Assembly (NCBI RefSeq): GCF_001294575.1
Contig: NZ_CP012676.1
Span: 4,066,001 to 4,130,000, forward strand
Direction of reading: 5' to 3'
DNA from: Pseudomonas versuta
Lineage (GTDB): Bacteria; Pseudomonadota; Gammaproteobacteria; Pseudomonadales; Pseudomonadaceae
DNA: 64,000 nucleotides
Shown here: positions 44,806-54,300 of the stretch, piece by piece
How the letters are laid out: every line of letters begins with the position of its first letter
Numbering within the stretch: position 1 is the stretch's first letter
Translations under genes and position numbers: made by a program
The notes under the pieces: generated by a model
What the model saw: the letters and a program-made list of their open reading frames with translations, nothing else
The model's database searches: none
Told to the model about the DNA's origin: nothing

Positions 44806-47505
44806 ATGAAAAGCCATCCTGATACTGCCCTGCGTATGGCAGTCGAGGTCGTGACCCAGCTACCCGTGCCTTCCCGGCTCGGCATGCTGCGTTTCGAACG
44901 GCTTAATGAAGCCAGCTGGGCACTGCTCTACCTGGACCCGCACTGCGAACGCCAGTTCGGCCTGCCAGCGGCAGAACTGTGCGCGTTCACCGGCTCACCC
45001 TATGCCAGCCTGATGGAGCCCAAGGCCCGCTATCACCTGCACGATGCGATTGAGCTGCAACTGCGTACCAGCTCCCACTACGTGGTGCATTACACCCTGC
45101 ATACGCCTCAGGGAGCGCTGAGCCTCATCGAGCTGGGCGAGGCTTACAAACAACATAACCGGCACTTGCTGCGTGGCTATCTGCTGGTGGTTGAAAGCGC
45201 GGTGAACAGTGCGCTGCCTGTGGTTGCGCCCGGGGCCGAACCCGAAACCCAGAACAGTCGCCTGCACCTTGCCCTGGAGCTCAACCAGCGGGCCCAGCAG
45301 GAACAACTCCAGCACCTGGAGCGGGTGCGGGCCCAACAGGATTTGATCCTGCTGCTGGCCCGCCACCGGTACAGCCAGCACAATTCGCTCCAGGAAGCCG
45401 CAGAACTGATTACCCGCAGTGCCTGCGAGATTTATCAGGTCGACGGCGCCAGCCTCTGGAACCTTGAAGGCAACCAGCTGCTGCCGATTTCGGCCTATCA
45501 ACGCGAAAGCCAGGCCTTTGCCGAGCTGCAAGTCTTCGACGCCAGTGCCTTTCCGGCCTACCTCGAAGCCCTGCACACCAGCCGTTCCATCGATGCCCAA
45601 AACGCCAACCGCGACCCGCGCACCCGCGAGCTGATGGCAAGCCCGGGGCGATGCAAGGCCAACGCCATGCTCGATGCCAGCATCCGCATCGACGGTCAGG
45701 TCGTCGGCGTGCTGTGCCTGGAACAGACCGGTAAAACCCGCGTCTGGCAGGCGGATGAGATCGCCTTTGCCGGAGAGCTGGCAGACCAGTTCGCCCAGGT
45801 CATCAGCAACCACAACCGGCGCACCGCCACCAACGCCCTGCACCTGTTCCAGCGGGCCGTCGAACAAAGCGCCAACGCCTTTTTACTGGTCAACTGCATG
45901 GGAGTGGTCGAGTACGTAAACCCCAGTTTCACCGCCATCACTCAGTACAGCTCCGACGAAGTACAGGGCCACAAGTTGTCTGAACTACCGGCCCTGGAGA
46001 ACCTCAGCGAGCTGCTGTTTGATGCGCACTCAAGCCTGAGCAAAGGCAATAGCTGGCAAGGCGAATTCAAAAGCCGGCGCAAAAACCTGGAACCTTACTG
46101 GGGCCAGATGTCGATCTCCAAGGTGTATGGCGACAACCGTGAACTGACCCACTACATCGGCATTTACGAAGACATCAGCGAATCCAAACTAGCGCAGCAA
46201 CGCATCGAGCGCCTGGCCTATACCGACAACCTGACCAATCTGGGCAACCGCCCGGCTTTCATCCGAAACCTCGATCAGCGCTTCGCCCGCAACAGCACCA
46301 CCCAGGTCTGCCTGCTGCTGGTGGACATCGACAACTTCAAGCGCATCAATGACAGCCTCGGCCACCAGACCGGCGACAAATTGCTGATCAGTCTGGCCAG
46401 ACGCCTGCGCAACAGCCTCAACCCCGGTGACAACCTGGCGCGTTTCGCCAGCAATGAATTCGCCGTGCTGCTCGACGACACGGGCCTGGAAACCGGACAG
46501 AAAGTCGCCAGCCAGCTGCTGATGACCCTCGACAAGCCGATGTTCGTCGACAATCAACTGATCAGCGTCACCGGTTCGGTCGGGGTCGCCTGCTCCCCGC
46601 TGCACGGGCGTGACCCGCAAACCCTGATGCGCAACGCCGGCCTGGCGCTGCACAAGGCCAAAGCCAACGGCAAGCATCAGGTGCAAGTGTTCACCGAAGC
46701 CCTGAATGCCGAAGCCAGCTACAAACTCTTCGTCGAAAACAATCTGCGTCGGGCCCTGACCCAAAATGAGCTCGACGTGTTCTACCAGCCCAAGCTCTGC
46801 CTGCGCAGCGGCCGCCTGCTGGGCATGGAAGCCCTGTTGCGCTGGAACCACCCTGAAAAAGGCATGATCCGCCCCGACCAGTTCATCAGCGTGGCCGAAG
46901 AAACCGGGTTGATCATTCCGATTGGTAAATGGGTCGCGCGCCAGGCCTGCCGTATGAGCAAGCAACTGTCCGGCGCAGGCCTGGGCAACCTGCAGGTGGC
47001 AATCAATTTGTCGCCCAAGCAGTTTTCCGACCCAGACCTGGTGGCCTCGATTGCCAGCATCCTCAAGGAGGAGCAGCTGCCCGCCTCGTTGCTGGAACTT
47101 GAACTGACCGAAGGCCTGCTGCTCGAAGCAACCGATGACACGCGCCTGCAACTCGATCAGCTCAAAGAACTCGGCCTGACCCTGGCCATGGACGATTTCG
47201 GCACCGGTTATTCATCGCTCAGCTACCTGAAAAAATTCCCGATCGACATTCTCAAAATCGATCGCAGCTTTATCAAGGACATCCCCGACAACCAGAACGA
47301 CATGGAAATCACTTCTGCGGTGATCGCCATGGCCCACAACCTCAAACTCAAAGTGGTTGCCGAAGGCATCGAAACCGCTGCACAGTTGGGGTTCCTGCGC
47401 CGCCATCGTTGCGATGTGGGTCAGGGCTACCTGTTCGACCGCCCGATTCCCGGCAGCGAACTGATTGCAAAGCTCAAACGCTATCCGCGTGGCCCCCTGG
47501 CCTGA
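44806..47505 (+). CDS. dipA: c-di-GMP phosphodiesterase with PAS/GAF-GGDEF-EAL domains (DipA)
   Basis: An 899-residue cytoplasmic signalling protein: an N-terminal PAS-like region, a GAF domain (about 180-340), a PAS domain (about 350-465), a GGDEF domain and an EAL domain. The GGDEF motif is degenerate (ASNEF, 548-552), so cyclase activity is unlikely. The EAL motif is intact (675-677) with LLRW and the later DDFGTGYSS. This matches DipA of P. aeruginosa, which promotes biofilm dispersal. The ATG at 44806 (MKSHPDTAL) gives that protein's length; an in-frame ATG at 44728 would add 26 residues. There is no membrane segment. Confidence 0.93.
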   Translation: MKSHPDTALRMAVEVVTQLPVPSRLGMLRFERLNEASWALLYLDPHCERQFGLPAAELCAFTGSPYASLMEPKARYHLHDAIELQLRTSSHYVVHYTLHTPQGALSLIELGEAYKQHNRHLLRGYLLVVESAVNSALPVVAPGAEPETQNSRLHLALELNQRAQQEQLQHLERVRAQQDLILLLARHRYSQHNSLQEAAELITRSACEIYQVDGASLWNLEGNQLLPISAYQRESQAFAELQVFDASAFPAYLEALHTSRSIDAQNANRDPRTRELMASPGRCKANAMLDASIRIDGQVVGVLCLEQTGKTRVWQADEIAFAGELADQFAQVISNHNRRTATNALHLFQRAVEQSANAFLLVNCMGVVEYVNPSFTAITQYSSDEVQGHKLSELPALENLSELLFDAHSSLSKGNSWQGEFKSRRKNLEPYWGQMSISKVYGDNRELTHYIGIYEDISESKLAQQRIERLAYTDNLTNLGNRPAFIRNLDQRFARNSTTQVCLLLVDIDNFKRINDSLGHQTGDKLLISLARRLRNSLNPGDNLARFASNEFAVLLDDTGLETGQKVASQLLMTLDKPMFVDNQLISVTGSVGVACSPLHGRDPQTLMRNAGLALHKAKANGKHQVQVFTEALNAEASYKLFVENNLRRALTQNELDVFYQPKLCLRSGRLLGMEALLRWNHPEKGMIRPDQFISVAEETGLIIPIGKWVARQACRMSKQLSGAGLGNLQVAINLSPKQFSDPDLVASIASILKEEQLPASLLELELTEGLLLEATDDTRLQLDQLKELGLTLAMDDFGTGYSSLSYLKKFPIDILKIDRSFIKDIPDNQNDMEITSAVIAMAHNLKLKVVAEGIETAAQLGFLRRHRCDVGQGYLFDRPIPGSELIAKLKRYPRGPLA

Positions 47506-47572
47506 CAACGATGCAACACTGGGGCAAACTGCAGATCTTAATTCCTACAATCTGACTGAGAGGACTTGAAAC

Positions 47573-48223
47573 ATGGTCTTGCGCTCGGAAATCCTGGTGA
47601 ATAAAAACGTGCTACCTACTCAAGAACAGGCCCTGCCGGGCCGTGAAACGCCCATGGTGTTGCCGCAATACCATTTCGTCCACAAAGACACCCCGCTGCT
47701 GGGCCCCTTTATCGGCAATGTCGGTTTTGCCATTTTCGGCCTGGGTTGTTTCTGGGGCGCTGAACGCAAGTTCTGGCAGCGTGAGGGCGTGGTCAGCACG
47801 GTCGTGGGCTACGCGGGCGGCTACACGCCGAACCCGACCTACGAGGAAGTCTGCTCCGGCCTGACAGGCCACACCGAAGTGGTTCTGGTGGTCTACGACC
47901 AGGACAAGGTCAGCTATGGCGAACTGTTGAAGATGTTCTGGGAACTGCACAACCCGACCCAGGGCATGCGCCAGGGCAACGACATCGGCACCCAGTACCG
48001 CTCGGTTATCTACTGCACCACGCCTGAACAGCTGGACGAGGCGCTGGCCAGCAAAGCCGCATTCCAGACCGAGCTGACCAAAGCCGGTCTGGGCACCATC
48101 ACCACCGAAATCGAAGAAGCCCCGACGGTTTACTTCGCCGAGGCTTATCACCAGCAATACCTGGCGAAAAACCCGGAAGGCTACTGCGGTATCGGCGGCA
48201 CCGGTGTGACCTGCCCGATTTGA
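47573..48223 (+). CDS. msrA: Peptide methionine sulfoxide reductase A
   Basis: A 216-residue enzyme that reduces S-sulfoxides of methionine in proteins. The active site GCFWGAE holds the catalytic Cys59. Recycling cysteines are present toward the C-terminus (GYCGIGG and GVTCPI). The N-terminal ~45 residues before the catalytic core are an extension seen in the longer MsrA type. The start has a GAGAGGAC ribosome site. It follows dipA by 67 nt and may be co-transcribed. Confidence 0.96.
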   Translation: MVLRSEILVNKNVLPTQEQALPGRETPMVLPQYHFVHKDTPLLGPFIGNVGFAIFGLGCFWGAERKFWQREGVVSTVVGYAGGYTPNPTYEEVCSGLTGHTEVVLVVYDQDKVSYGELLKMFWELHNPTQGMRQGNDIGTQYRSVIYCTTPEQLDEALASKAAFQTELTKAGLGTITTEIEEAPTVYFAEAYHQQYLAKNPEGYCGIGGTGVTCPI

Positions 48224-48238
48224 GGTGACACAAACAAC

Positions 48239-48301
48239 ATCGCGAGCACGCTCGCTCCTACAGGTATCAACTAAACCTGCAGGAGCGAGCGTGCTCGCGA
48301 T
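48239..48301. repeat. REP pair, inverted-order GAGCGAGC subfamily
   Basis: Arms ATCGCGAGCACGCTCGCTCC and GGAGCGAGCGTGCTCGCGAT face outward-in, with a short spacer containing TACAGG and CCTGCA. It lies between the convergent ends of msrA and rlmJ and is followed by TGGTTTTTTG, so it may also terminate msrA. Confidence 0.88.
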
Positions 48302-48321
48302 GGTTTTTTGCCTGATGCAAA

Positions 48322-49158
48322 TTACTCTGCGATCAACCATTCCATCTGAAAGCCGCCCTGGGTTTGCCCCAGGTTCCTGGCCAGCCACGGCATCAATTCG
48401 CGCAGCTCTTCTTCCAGACCCCAGGGCGGATTGGCAATCGCCAGGCCTGAGCCATTGAGGCTGTTCGGGGTATCCAGTGGATGAACAAACAACTCCACCT
48501 GCAGCAATTTAGGCGCACCTGAACCTGCCAGGTCCTGATAGAAGCGACGCAGCTGACGCTTGTCCTTGATCGGGTACCAGATCGCTACAACGGTTTGACG
48601 CATACGGCTGATCGCATCTTTGAGCGATTCGGCACAGCGCTTCATCTCATCGAGCTTTTCAAACGGCGGGTCGATCAACATCAATCCGCGCTTCTCGGCT
48701 ACCGGAAGCAGAGCCCGCGGCACATGCCAGCCCTCACCCAGGTGCACCGCCACCCGGCGATCGCCCTTCATGTTCTCTTTGAGCAACACGCCGTCTTCCG
48801 GGTGTTTCTCGTTCAACAGCACGCGATCATGGGAGCGGGTCAAACACCGCGCCAGCTCGGGCGAGCCCGGGTAATAGCGCAACTCGCCATCCGGGTTCAT
48901 TTTGTTGAGCACCTGCATGTAATCGGCAGTCACCGCCGGCAAGTTCTTCTTGCCCCACAACCGCGCAATGCCTTCCAGATACTCGCCCGTGCGATTGGCC
49001 TGATCACCCTTGAGGTCGTACAGGCCGATCCCGGCGTGGGTATCGAGGTAGGCGAAAGGCTGCTCTTTACGCGACATCAGGGCGATGAGGCGGGTCAAGA
49101 CAATGTGTTTAAAGACGTCGGCGTGGTTGCCGGCGTGGAAGGCGTGACGATAGTTCAT
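48322..49158 (-). CDS. rlmJ: 23S rRNA (adenine-2030-N6)-methyltransferase RlmJ
   Basis: A 278-residue SAM-dependent methyltransferase that modifies A2030 of 23S rRNA. It starts MNYRHAFHAGNHADVFKH, the strongly conserved RlmJ beginning. It has YLDTHAGIG near the SAM site and the amino-methyltransferase catalytic motif DPPF (LIDPPFE). The ATG at 49158 is preceded by AGGAG. It converges on msrA, and the gap to putP holds a terminator. Confidence 0.95.
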   Translation of the reverse strand: MNYRHAFHAGNHADVFKHIVLTRLIALMSRKEQPFAYLDTHAGIGLYDLKGDQANRTGEYLEGIARLWGKKNLPAVTADYMQVLNKMNPDGELRYYPGSPELARCLTRSHDRVLLNEKHPEDGVLLKENMKGDRRVAVHLGEGWHVPRALLPVAEKRGLMLIDPPFEKLDEMKRCAESLKDAISRMRQTVVAIWYPIKDKRQLRRFYQDLAGSGAPKLLQVELFVHPLDTPNSLNGSGLAIANPPWGLEEELRELMPWLARNLGQTQGGFQMEWLIAE

Positions 49159-49272
49159 GGTTGCTCCTGCGCAGGGAGCGAAGTTTACCCTGTGCAGCGG
49201 ATAACGTCAGGGGTTAAGCCCGCGGCTGCGCCAAACGGTGCTGCAGATCCGCGCCACCGCGGCCTCGCAAGC

Positions 49273-49308
49273 AAAAAAGGCCCGCCTCCAAAGGAGACGG
49301 GCCTTTTT
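49273..49308 (-). terminator. Rho-independent terminator of putP
   Basis: On the minus strand GGCCCGTCTCC and GGAGGCGGGCC form a stem with a short loop, followed by six T residues. A mirrored T run on the other strand makes it potentially bidirectional. Confidence 0.9.
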
Positions 49309-49341
49309 CAATAGCGCCAGAGCGAACCCGGCGCAAAGCAT

Positions 49342-50829
49342 TTAGCTGTTCTGCAGGAAGTCTTTCTCGGCAGCGTCGAAGCGCTCGAGCATCTTCTTGC
49401 TAGGGCCCTGGCCCATGGCGCTGACTGCCAGAATGGCAATGCTGGCGAAGATGAAGCCCGGGATGATTTCGTACAGCCCGAACAGCGAGAAGTGTTTCCA
49501 CACAATCACGGTAACGGCACCGACCAGAATACCGGCCAGCGCGCCGTTGCGGGTCATGCCTTTCCACAGTACCGAGATCAGTACCACTGGACCGAAAGCA
49601 GCACCGAAGCCTGCCCATGCGTAGCTCACCAGGCCCAGAACACGGTTCTCGGGGTTAGCGGCCAGCGCGATAGCAATCAGTGCAACGGCCAGCACCATCA
49701 GACGACCGACCCATACCAATTCTTTCTGGGACGCATTTTTACGCAGGAAAGATTTGTAGAAGTCCTCAGTCAGGGCGCTGGAACACACCAGCAACTGGCA
49801 GCTCAGGGTACTCATCACGGCAGCCAGAATGGCCGACAGCAGTACACCGGCAATCCACGGGTTGAACAACAGCTTGGCCAGCTCGATGAACACACGCTCA
49901 GGGTTTTCATTGACCGGGCCTGCCACTTCCGGGTGCGCCGAGAAGTAAGCAATACCGAAGAAGCCCACGGCTACGGTACCGGCCAGACACAGGATCATCC
50001 AGGTCATGGAGATGCGACGCGCCTTGGCGATCGACTTGACCGAATCGGCAGCCATGAAACGCGCCAGAATGTGCGGCTGACCGAAGTAACCCAGACCCCA
50101 GCCCATCAGCGAGATGATGCCGATGAAAGAAGTGCCCTTGAGCATGTCGAAGTTGCTTGGGTCTTTGGCTTCAATCGCCAGGAAGGTGGTATCTACGCCG
50201 CCGGTGGCCAGCAGCACGATGATCGGCGTCAGGATCAGCGCGAAGATCATCAAAGTTGCCTGGACGGTATCGGTCCAGCTGACAGCCAGAAAGCCGCCCA
50301 CGAACGTGTAAGCAATGGTCGCTGCAGCGCCTGCCCACAGTGCAGTCTCGTAAGACATGCCGAAGGTGCTTTCAAACAGACGGGCACCGGCCACGATGCC
50401 GGAGGCGCAATAGATAGTGAAGAACACCAGGATCACGATCGCCGAGATGATCCGCAGCAGCCCGCTGTTGTCTTCAAAACGGCTGGAGAAGTAATCCGGC
50501 AGGGTTAGTGCATCACCGTTGTGCTCGGTCTGTACCCGCAGGCGACCGGCAACAAACAGCCAGTTTAGGTAAGCACCGGTTACCAGACCGATAGCGATCC
50601 AGCTTTCCGACAGGCCGGACATGTAAATCGCACCCGGCAAACCCATCAACAACCAGCCGCTCATGTCGGAGGCGCCAGCGGACAGTGCCGTTACTACGCT
50701 GCCCAGGCTACGGCCACCGAGAATATAGTCAGAAAGGTTGTTGGTGGAGCGATAGGCCATAAAGCCGATCAACACCATTGCCGCGATATAGATCACGAAC
50801 GTGATCAGGGTTGGATTACTAACGATCAT
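49342..50829 (-). CDS. putP: Sodium/proline symporter PutP
   Basis: A 495-residue sodium:solute symporter with about 13 membrane helices. N-terminal signatures include MAYRSTNNLSDYILGGRSLG and SAGASDMSGWLLMGLPGA, the sodium and proline binding region of PutP. The ATG at 50829 (MIVSNPTLITF) has an AGGG ribosome site and gives the family length; the frame extends to 50922 without support. It supplies proline to PutA, encoded divergently. Six GTTGCA sites between the two genes suggest autogenous repression by PutA. Confidence 0.95.
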   Translation of the reverse strand: MIVSNPTLITFVIYIAAMVLIGFMAYRSTNNLSDYILGGRSLGSVVTALSAGASDMSGWLLMGLPGAIYMSGLSESWIAIGLVTGAYLNWLFVAGRLRVQTEHNGDALTLPDYFSSRFEDNSGLLRIISAIVILVFFTIYCASGIVAGARLFESTFGMSYETALWAGAAATIAYTFVGGFLAVSWTDTVQATLMIFALILTPIIVLLATGGVDTTFLAIEAKDPSNFDMLKGTSFIGIISLMGWGLGYFGQPHILARFMAADSVKSIAKARRISMTWMILCLAGTVAVGFFGIAYFSAHPEVAGPVNENPERVFIELAKLLFNPWIAGVLLSAILAAVMSTLSCQLLVCSSALTEDFYKSFLRKNASQKELVWVGRLMVLAVALIAIALAANPENRVLGLVSYAWAGFGAAFGPVVLISVLWKGMTRNGALAGILVGAVTVIVWKHFSLFGLYEIIPGFIFASIAILAVSAMGQGPSKKMLERFDAAEKDFLQNS

Positions 50830-50978
50830 TGAATAAAGCCCTGGCATTGTTTTTATGTTTAGCGGCGGTCTGGCCGTACGCTCACAAACGTCCTGTCTGA
50901 GACGAATAACCTGGCCGCGCATTTATGACTGACGTTTCCCCAGGAAATCCATCAGCCGATGAACCATCCGCAAGTGAG

Positions 50979-51232
50979 GTTGCACCTTAACCGCGAATGC
51001 TATGCAACAAAGCAAATAAGGTGCAACCAGTTTCTTGCGCGACAGTTGCACCTTGTCGCATTTTCAACTCAATCGAGCTTTTTTGCTCCTTTTCGGAGCA
51101 AGAACTCACCGTAACGGCCAAAACACCACCCACCCTGCAGGAGCGAGCTTGCTCGCGAGCAAGCTCGCGCCTACATTCGGGTTAGACACACCGCCGATTT
51201 TTCCGACAAAAAACGGGTTGCACTAGGTTGCA
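50979..51232. promoter_or_regulatory. Cluster of six PutA-type operator hexamers between putP and putA
   Basis: GTTGCA occurs at 50979, 51045, 51217 and 51227 on the plus strand, and as TGCAAC at 51003 and 51022. GTTGCA is the established binding hexamer of the E. coli PutA ribbon-helix-helix domain. Two copies form an exact 11-bp inverted repeat (50978-50988 and 51018-51028). The pair at 51217/51227 is 10 bp apart, one helical turn. PutA made here has that DNA-binding domain, so the sites are likely its operators. Confidence 0.85.
51136..51175. repeat. REP palindrome inside the put control region
   Basis: TGCAGGAGCGAGCTTGCTCG is followed at once by its inverted partner, with two changed bases. 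It separates the putP-side operators from the putA-side pair. Confidence 0.85.
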
Positions 51233-51304
51233 CCTCTATCAGCGCAGCGCTAATCTTGCCGCCAGCTGCTGCCACGCAAATGTGGCACCCATGAGGATAA
51301 AAAT

Positions 51305-54300
51305 ATGGCTACCACCACCCTTGGGGTCAAACTTGATGACCCTACCCGCGAGCGCCTCAAAGCCGCCGCGACCTCGATTGATCGCACGCCACACTGGCTG
51401 ATCAAGCAGGCAATCTTCAATTACCTGGAAAAACTCGAGGGTGGTGCAACCCTGAATGAGTTGAGCGGTATCCCTGGCATTAACAGCGATGACGCCGACG
51501 ACGTACAAACGGACCACGCGCATCAGTGCTTCCTGGAGTTCGCAGAAAGCATCCTGCCGCAATCCGTATTGCGCGCAGCCATTACTTCAGCCTACCGCCG
51601 CCCGGAACCGGAAGTGGTGCCCATGCTGCTGGAGCAGGCCCGTCTGCCCGCGCCAATGGCGGAAGCCACACAAACCCTGGCCGCCTCGATTGCCGAAAAA
51701 CTGCGCAATCAGAAGAGCGCTGGCGGCCGTGCAGGTATTGTCCAGGGCCTGCTGCAAGAATTCTCCCTGTCGTCCCAGGAAGGCGTGGCACTGATGTGCC
51801 TGGCCGAAGCGCTGTTGCGTATCCCGGACAAAGGCACCCGTGACGCCCTGATCCGCGACAAGATCAGCACCGGCAACTGGCATCCGCACCTGGGCAACAG
51901 CCCGTCGCTGTTCGTTAACGCGGCCACCTGGGGCCTGTTGCTGACCGGCAAGCTGGTGTCGACCCACAACGAAGCAGGCCTGACTTCCTCCCTGAGCCGG
52001 ATTATCGGCAAAAGCGGCGAGCCGATGATCCGCAAGGGCGTCGACATGGCCATGCGCCTGATGGGCGAACAGTTTGTAACCGGCGAGACCATCGCCGAAG
52101 CCCTGGCCAACGCCACGCGCTTTGAAGCCAAAGGCTTCCGCTATTCCTACGACATGCTCGGCGAAGCGGCACTGACCGCCCATGACGCGCAGAAGTACCT
52201 CGCGTCCTACGAGCAAGCCATCCACTCGATCGGCAAAGCCTCCAACGGCCGCGGCATTTACGAAGGCCCGGGCATTTCGATCAAGCTGTCGGCCCTGCAC
52301 CCGCGCTACAGCCGCGCCCAGTACGAACGCGTCATGGACGAGCTGTACCCGATCCTGCTGTCGCTGACCCTGCTGGCCAAACAATATGACATCGGCCTCA
52401 ACATCGATGCCGAAGAAGCCGACCGCCTTGAACTGTCGCTCGACCTGCTCGAGCGCCTGTGCTTCGAGCCACAGCTGAGCGGCTGGAACGGTATCGGTTT
52501 TGTGATCCAGGCTTACCAGAAGCGTTGCCCGTACGTGATCGACTACGTAATCGACCTGGCACGCCGCAGCCGTCACCGCCTGATGATCCGCCTGGTTAAA
52601 GGCGCGTACTGGGACAGCGAAATCAAGCGCGCCCAGGTCGAAGGCCTGGAAGGCTATCCGGTCTACACCCGCAAGGTGTACACCGACGTTTCCTACATTG
52701 CTTGCGCGAAAAAACTGCTGGCCGTACCTGAAGCCATTTACCCGCAGTTCGCTACGCACAACGCCCACACCCTGTCGGCCATCTACCACCTCGCCGGTCA
52801 GAACTACTACCCGGGCCAGTACGAGTTCCAGTGCCTGCACGGCATGGGCGAACCACTGTACGAGCAAGTCGTAGGCAAGGTTTCCGAAGGCAAGCTGAAT
52901 CGTCCGTGCCGCGTGTACGCACCGGTCGGCACCCACGAAACCCTGCTGGCGTACCTGGTACGTCGTCTGCTGGAAAACGGGGCGAACACTTCGTTCGTTA
53001 ACCGTATCGCCGACCACACGATCTCGATCCACCAGTTGGTGGCCGACCCGGTGAGCCAGATCGAGCAGATGGCGACCGCGGAAGGCGGCTTCGGCCTGCC
53101 GCACCCGCGTATCCCGCTGCCGCGTGACCTGTACGGTAGCGAGCGCGCCAACTCCAGCGGCATCGACATGGCCAACGAACACCGTCTGGCCTCGCTGTCC
53201 TGCGCCCTGCTGGCTTCGGCCCATAACGACTGGAAGGCCGCGCCGATGCTCGGCTGCCCGTCGAGCAACGAAGTGGCTGCAGCAGTCCTCAACCCGTCCG
53301 ACCTGCGTGACGTTGTCGGCTACGTACAGGAAGCCACGGTTGAAGATGCCGACAACGCCATTCAGTGCGCCCTGAGCAACGCCCCGATCTGGCAGGCCAC
53401 CCCGCCCGCCGAGCGCGCAGCGATTCTGGAACGCGCTGCCGACCTGATGGAAGCCGAAATCCAGCCACTGATGGGCCTGCTGGCCCGTGAAGCCGGCAAG
53501 ACCTTCGCCAACGCCATTGCCGAAGTTCGTGAAGCGGTCGACTTCCTGCGTTACTACGCAGTACAGGCACGCAACGACCTGACCAACGACGCCCACCGCC
53601 CACTGGGTCCGGTGGTTTGCATCAGCCCGTGGAACTTTCCGCTGGCCATCTTCAGCGGCCAGGTGGCTGCAGCGCTGGCTGCCGGTAACCCGGTACTGGC
53701 CAAGCCTGCGGAACAGACCCCGCTGGTGGCGGCACAAGCAGTACGCATTCTGCTGGAAGCCGGTATTCCCGAGGGCGTGCTGCAACTGCTGCCGGGCCGT
53801 GGCGAAACTGTAGGTGCACGCCTGGTCGGCGACGATCGGGTCAAAGGGGTGATGTTTACCGGTTCCACCGAAGTCGCACGGTTGCTGCAACGCAACGTGG
53901 CCGGTCGTCTGGATGCCCAGGGTCGCCCAATCCCGCTGATCGCTGAAACCGGCGGCCAGAACGCCATGATCGTCGACTCCTCGGCGCTGACCGAGCAAGT
54001 GGTCATCGACGTCGTGTCCTCGGCCTTCGACAGTGCCGGGCAACGCTGCTCGGCCCTGCGCGTACTGTGCCTGCAAGAAGATTCGGCAGACCGCGTCATC
54101 GAAATGCTCAAAGGTGCCATGGCCGAATCGCGCATGGGCAACCCTGAACGTCTGAACGTGGACATTGGCCCGGTGATCGACGCCGAAGCCAAGGCCGGGA
54201 TCGAGCAACACATCCAGGGCATGCGTGACAAAGGTCGCAATGTTTACCAGATGGCCATTGCCGACATCGAAGAGTGCAAACGCGGCACCTTCGTGATGCC

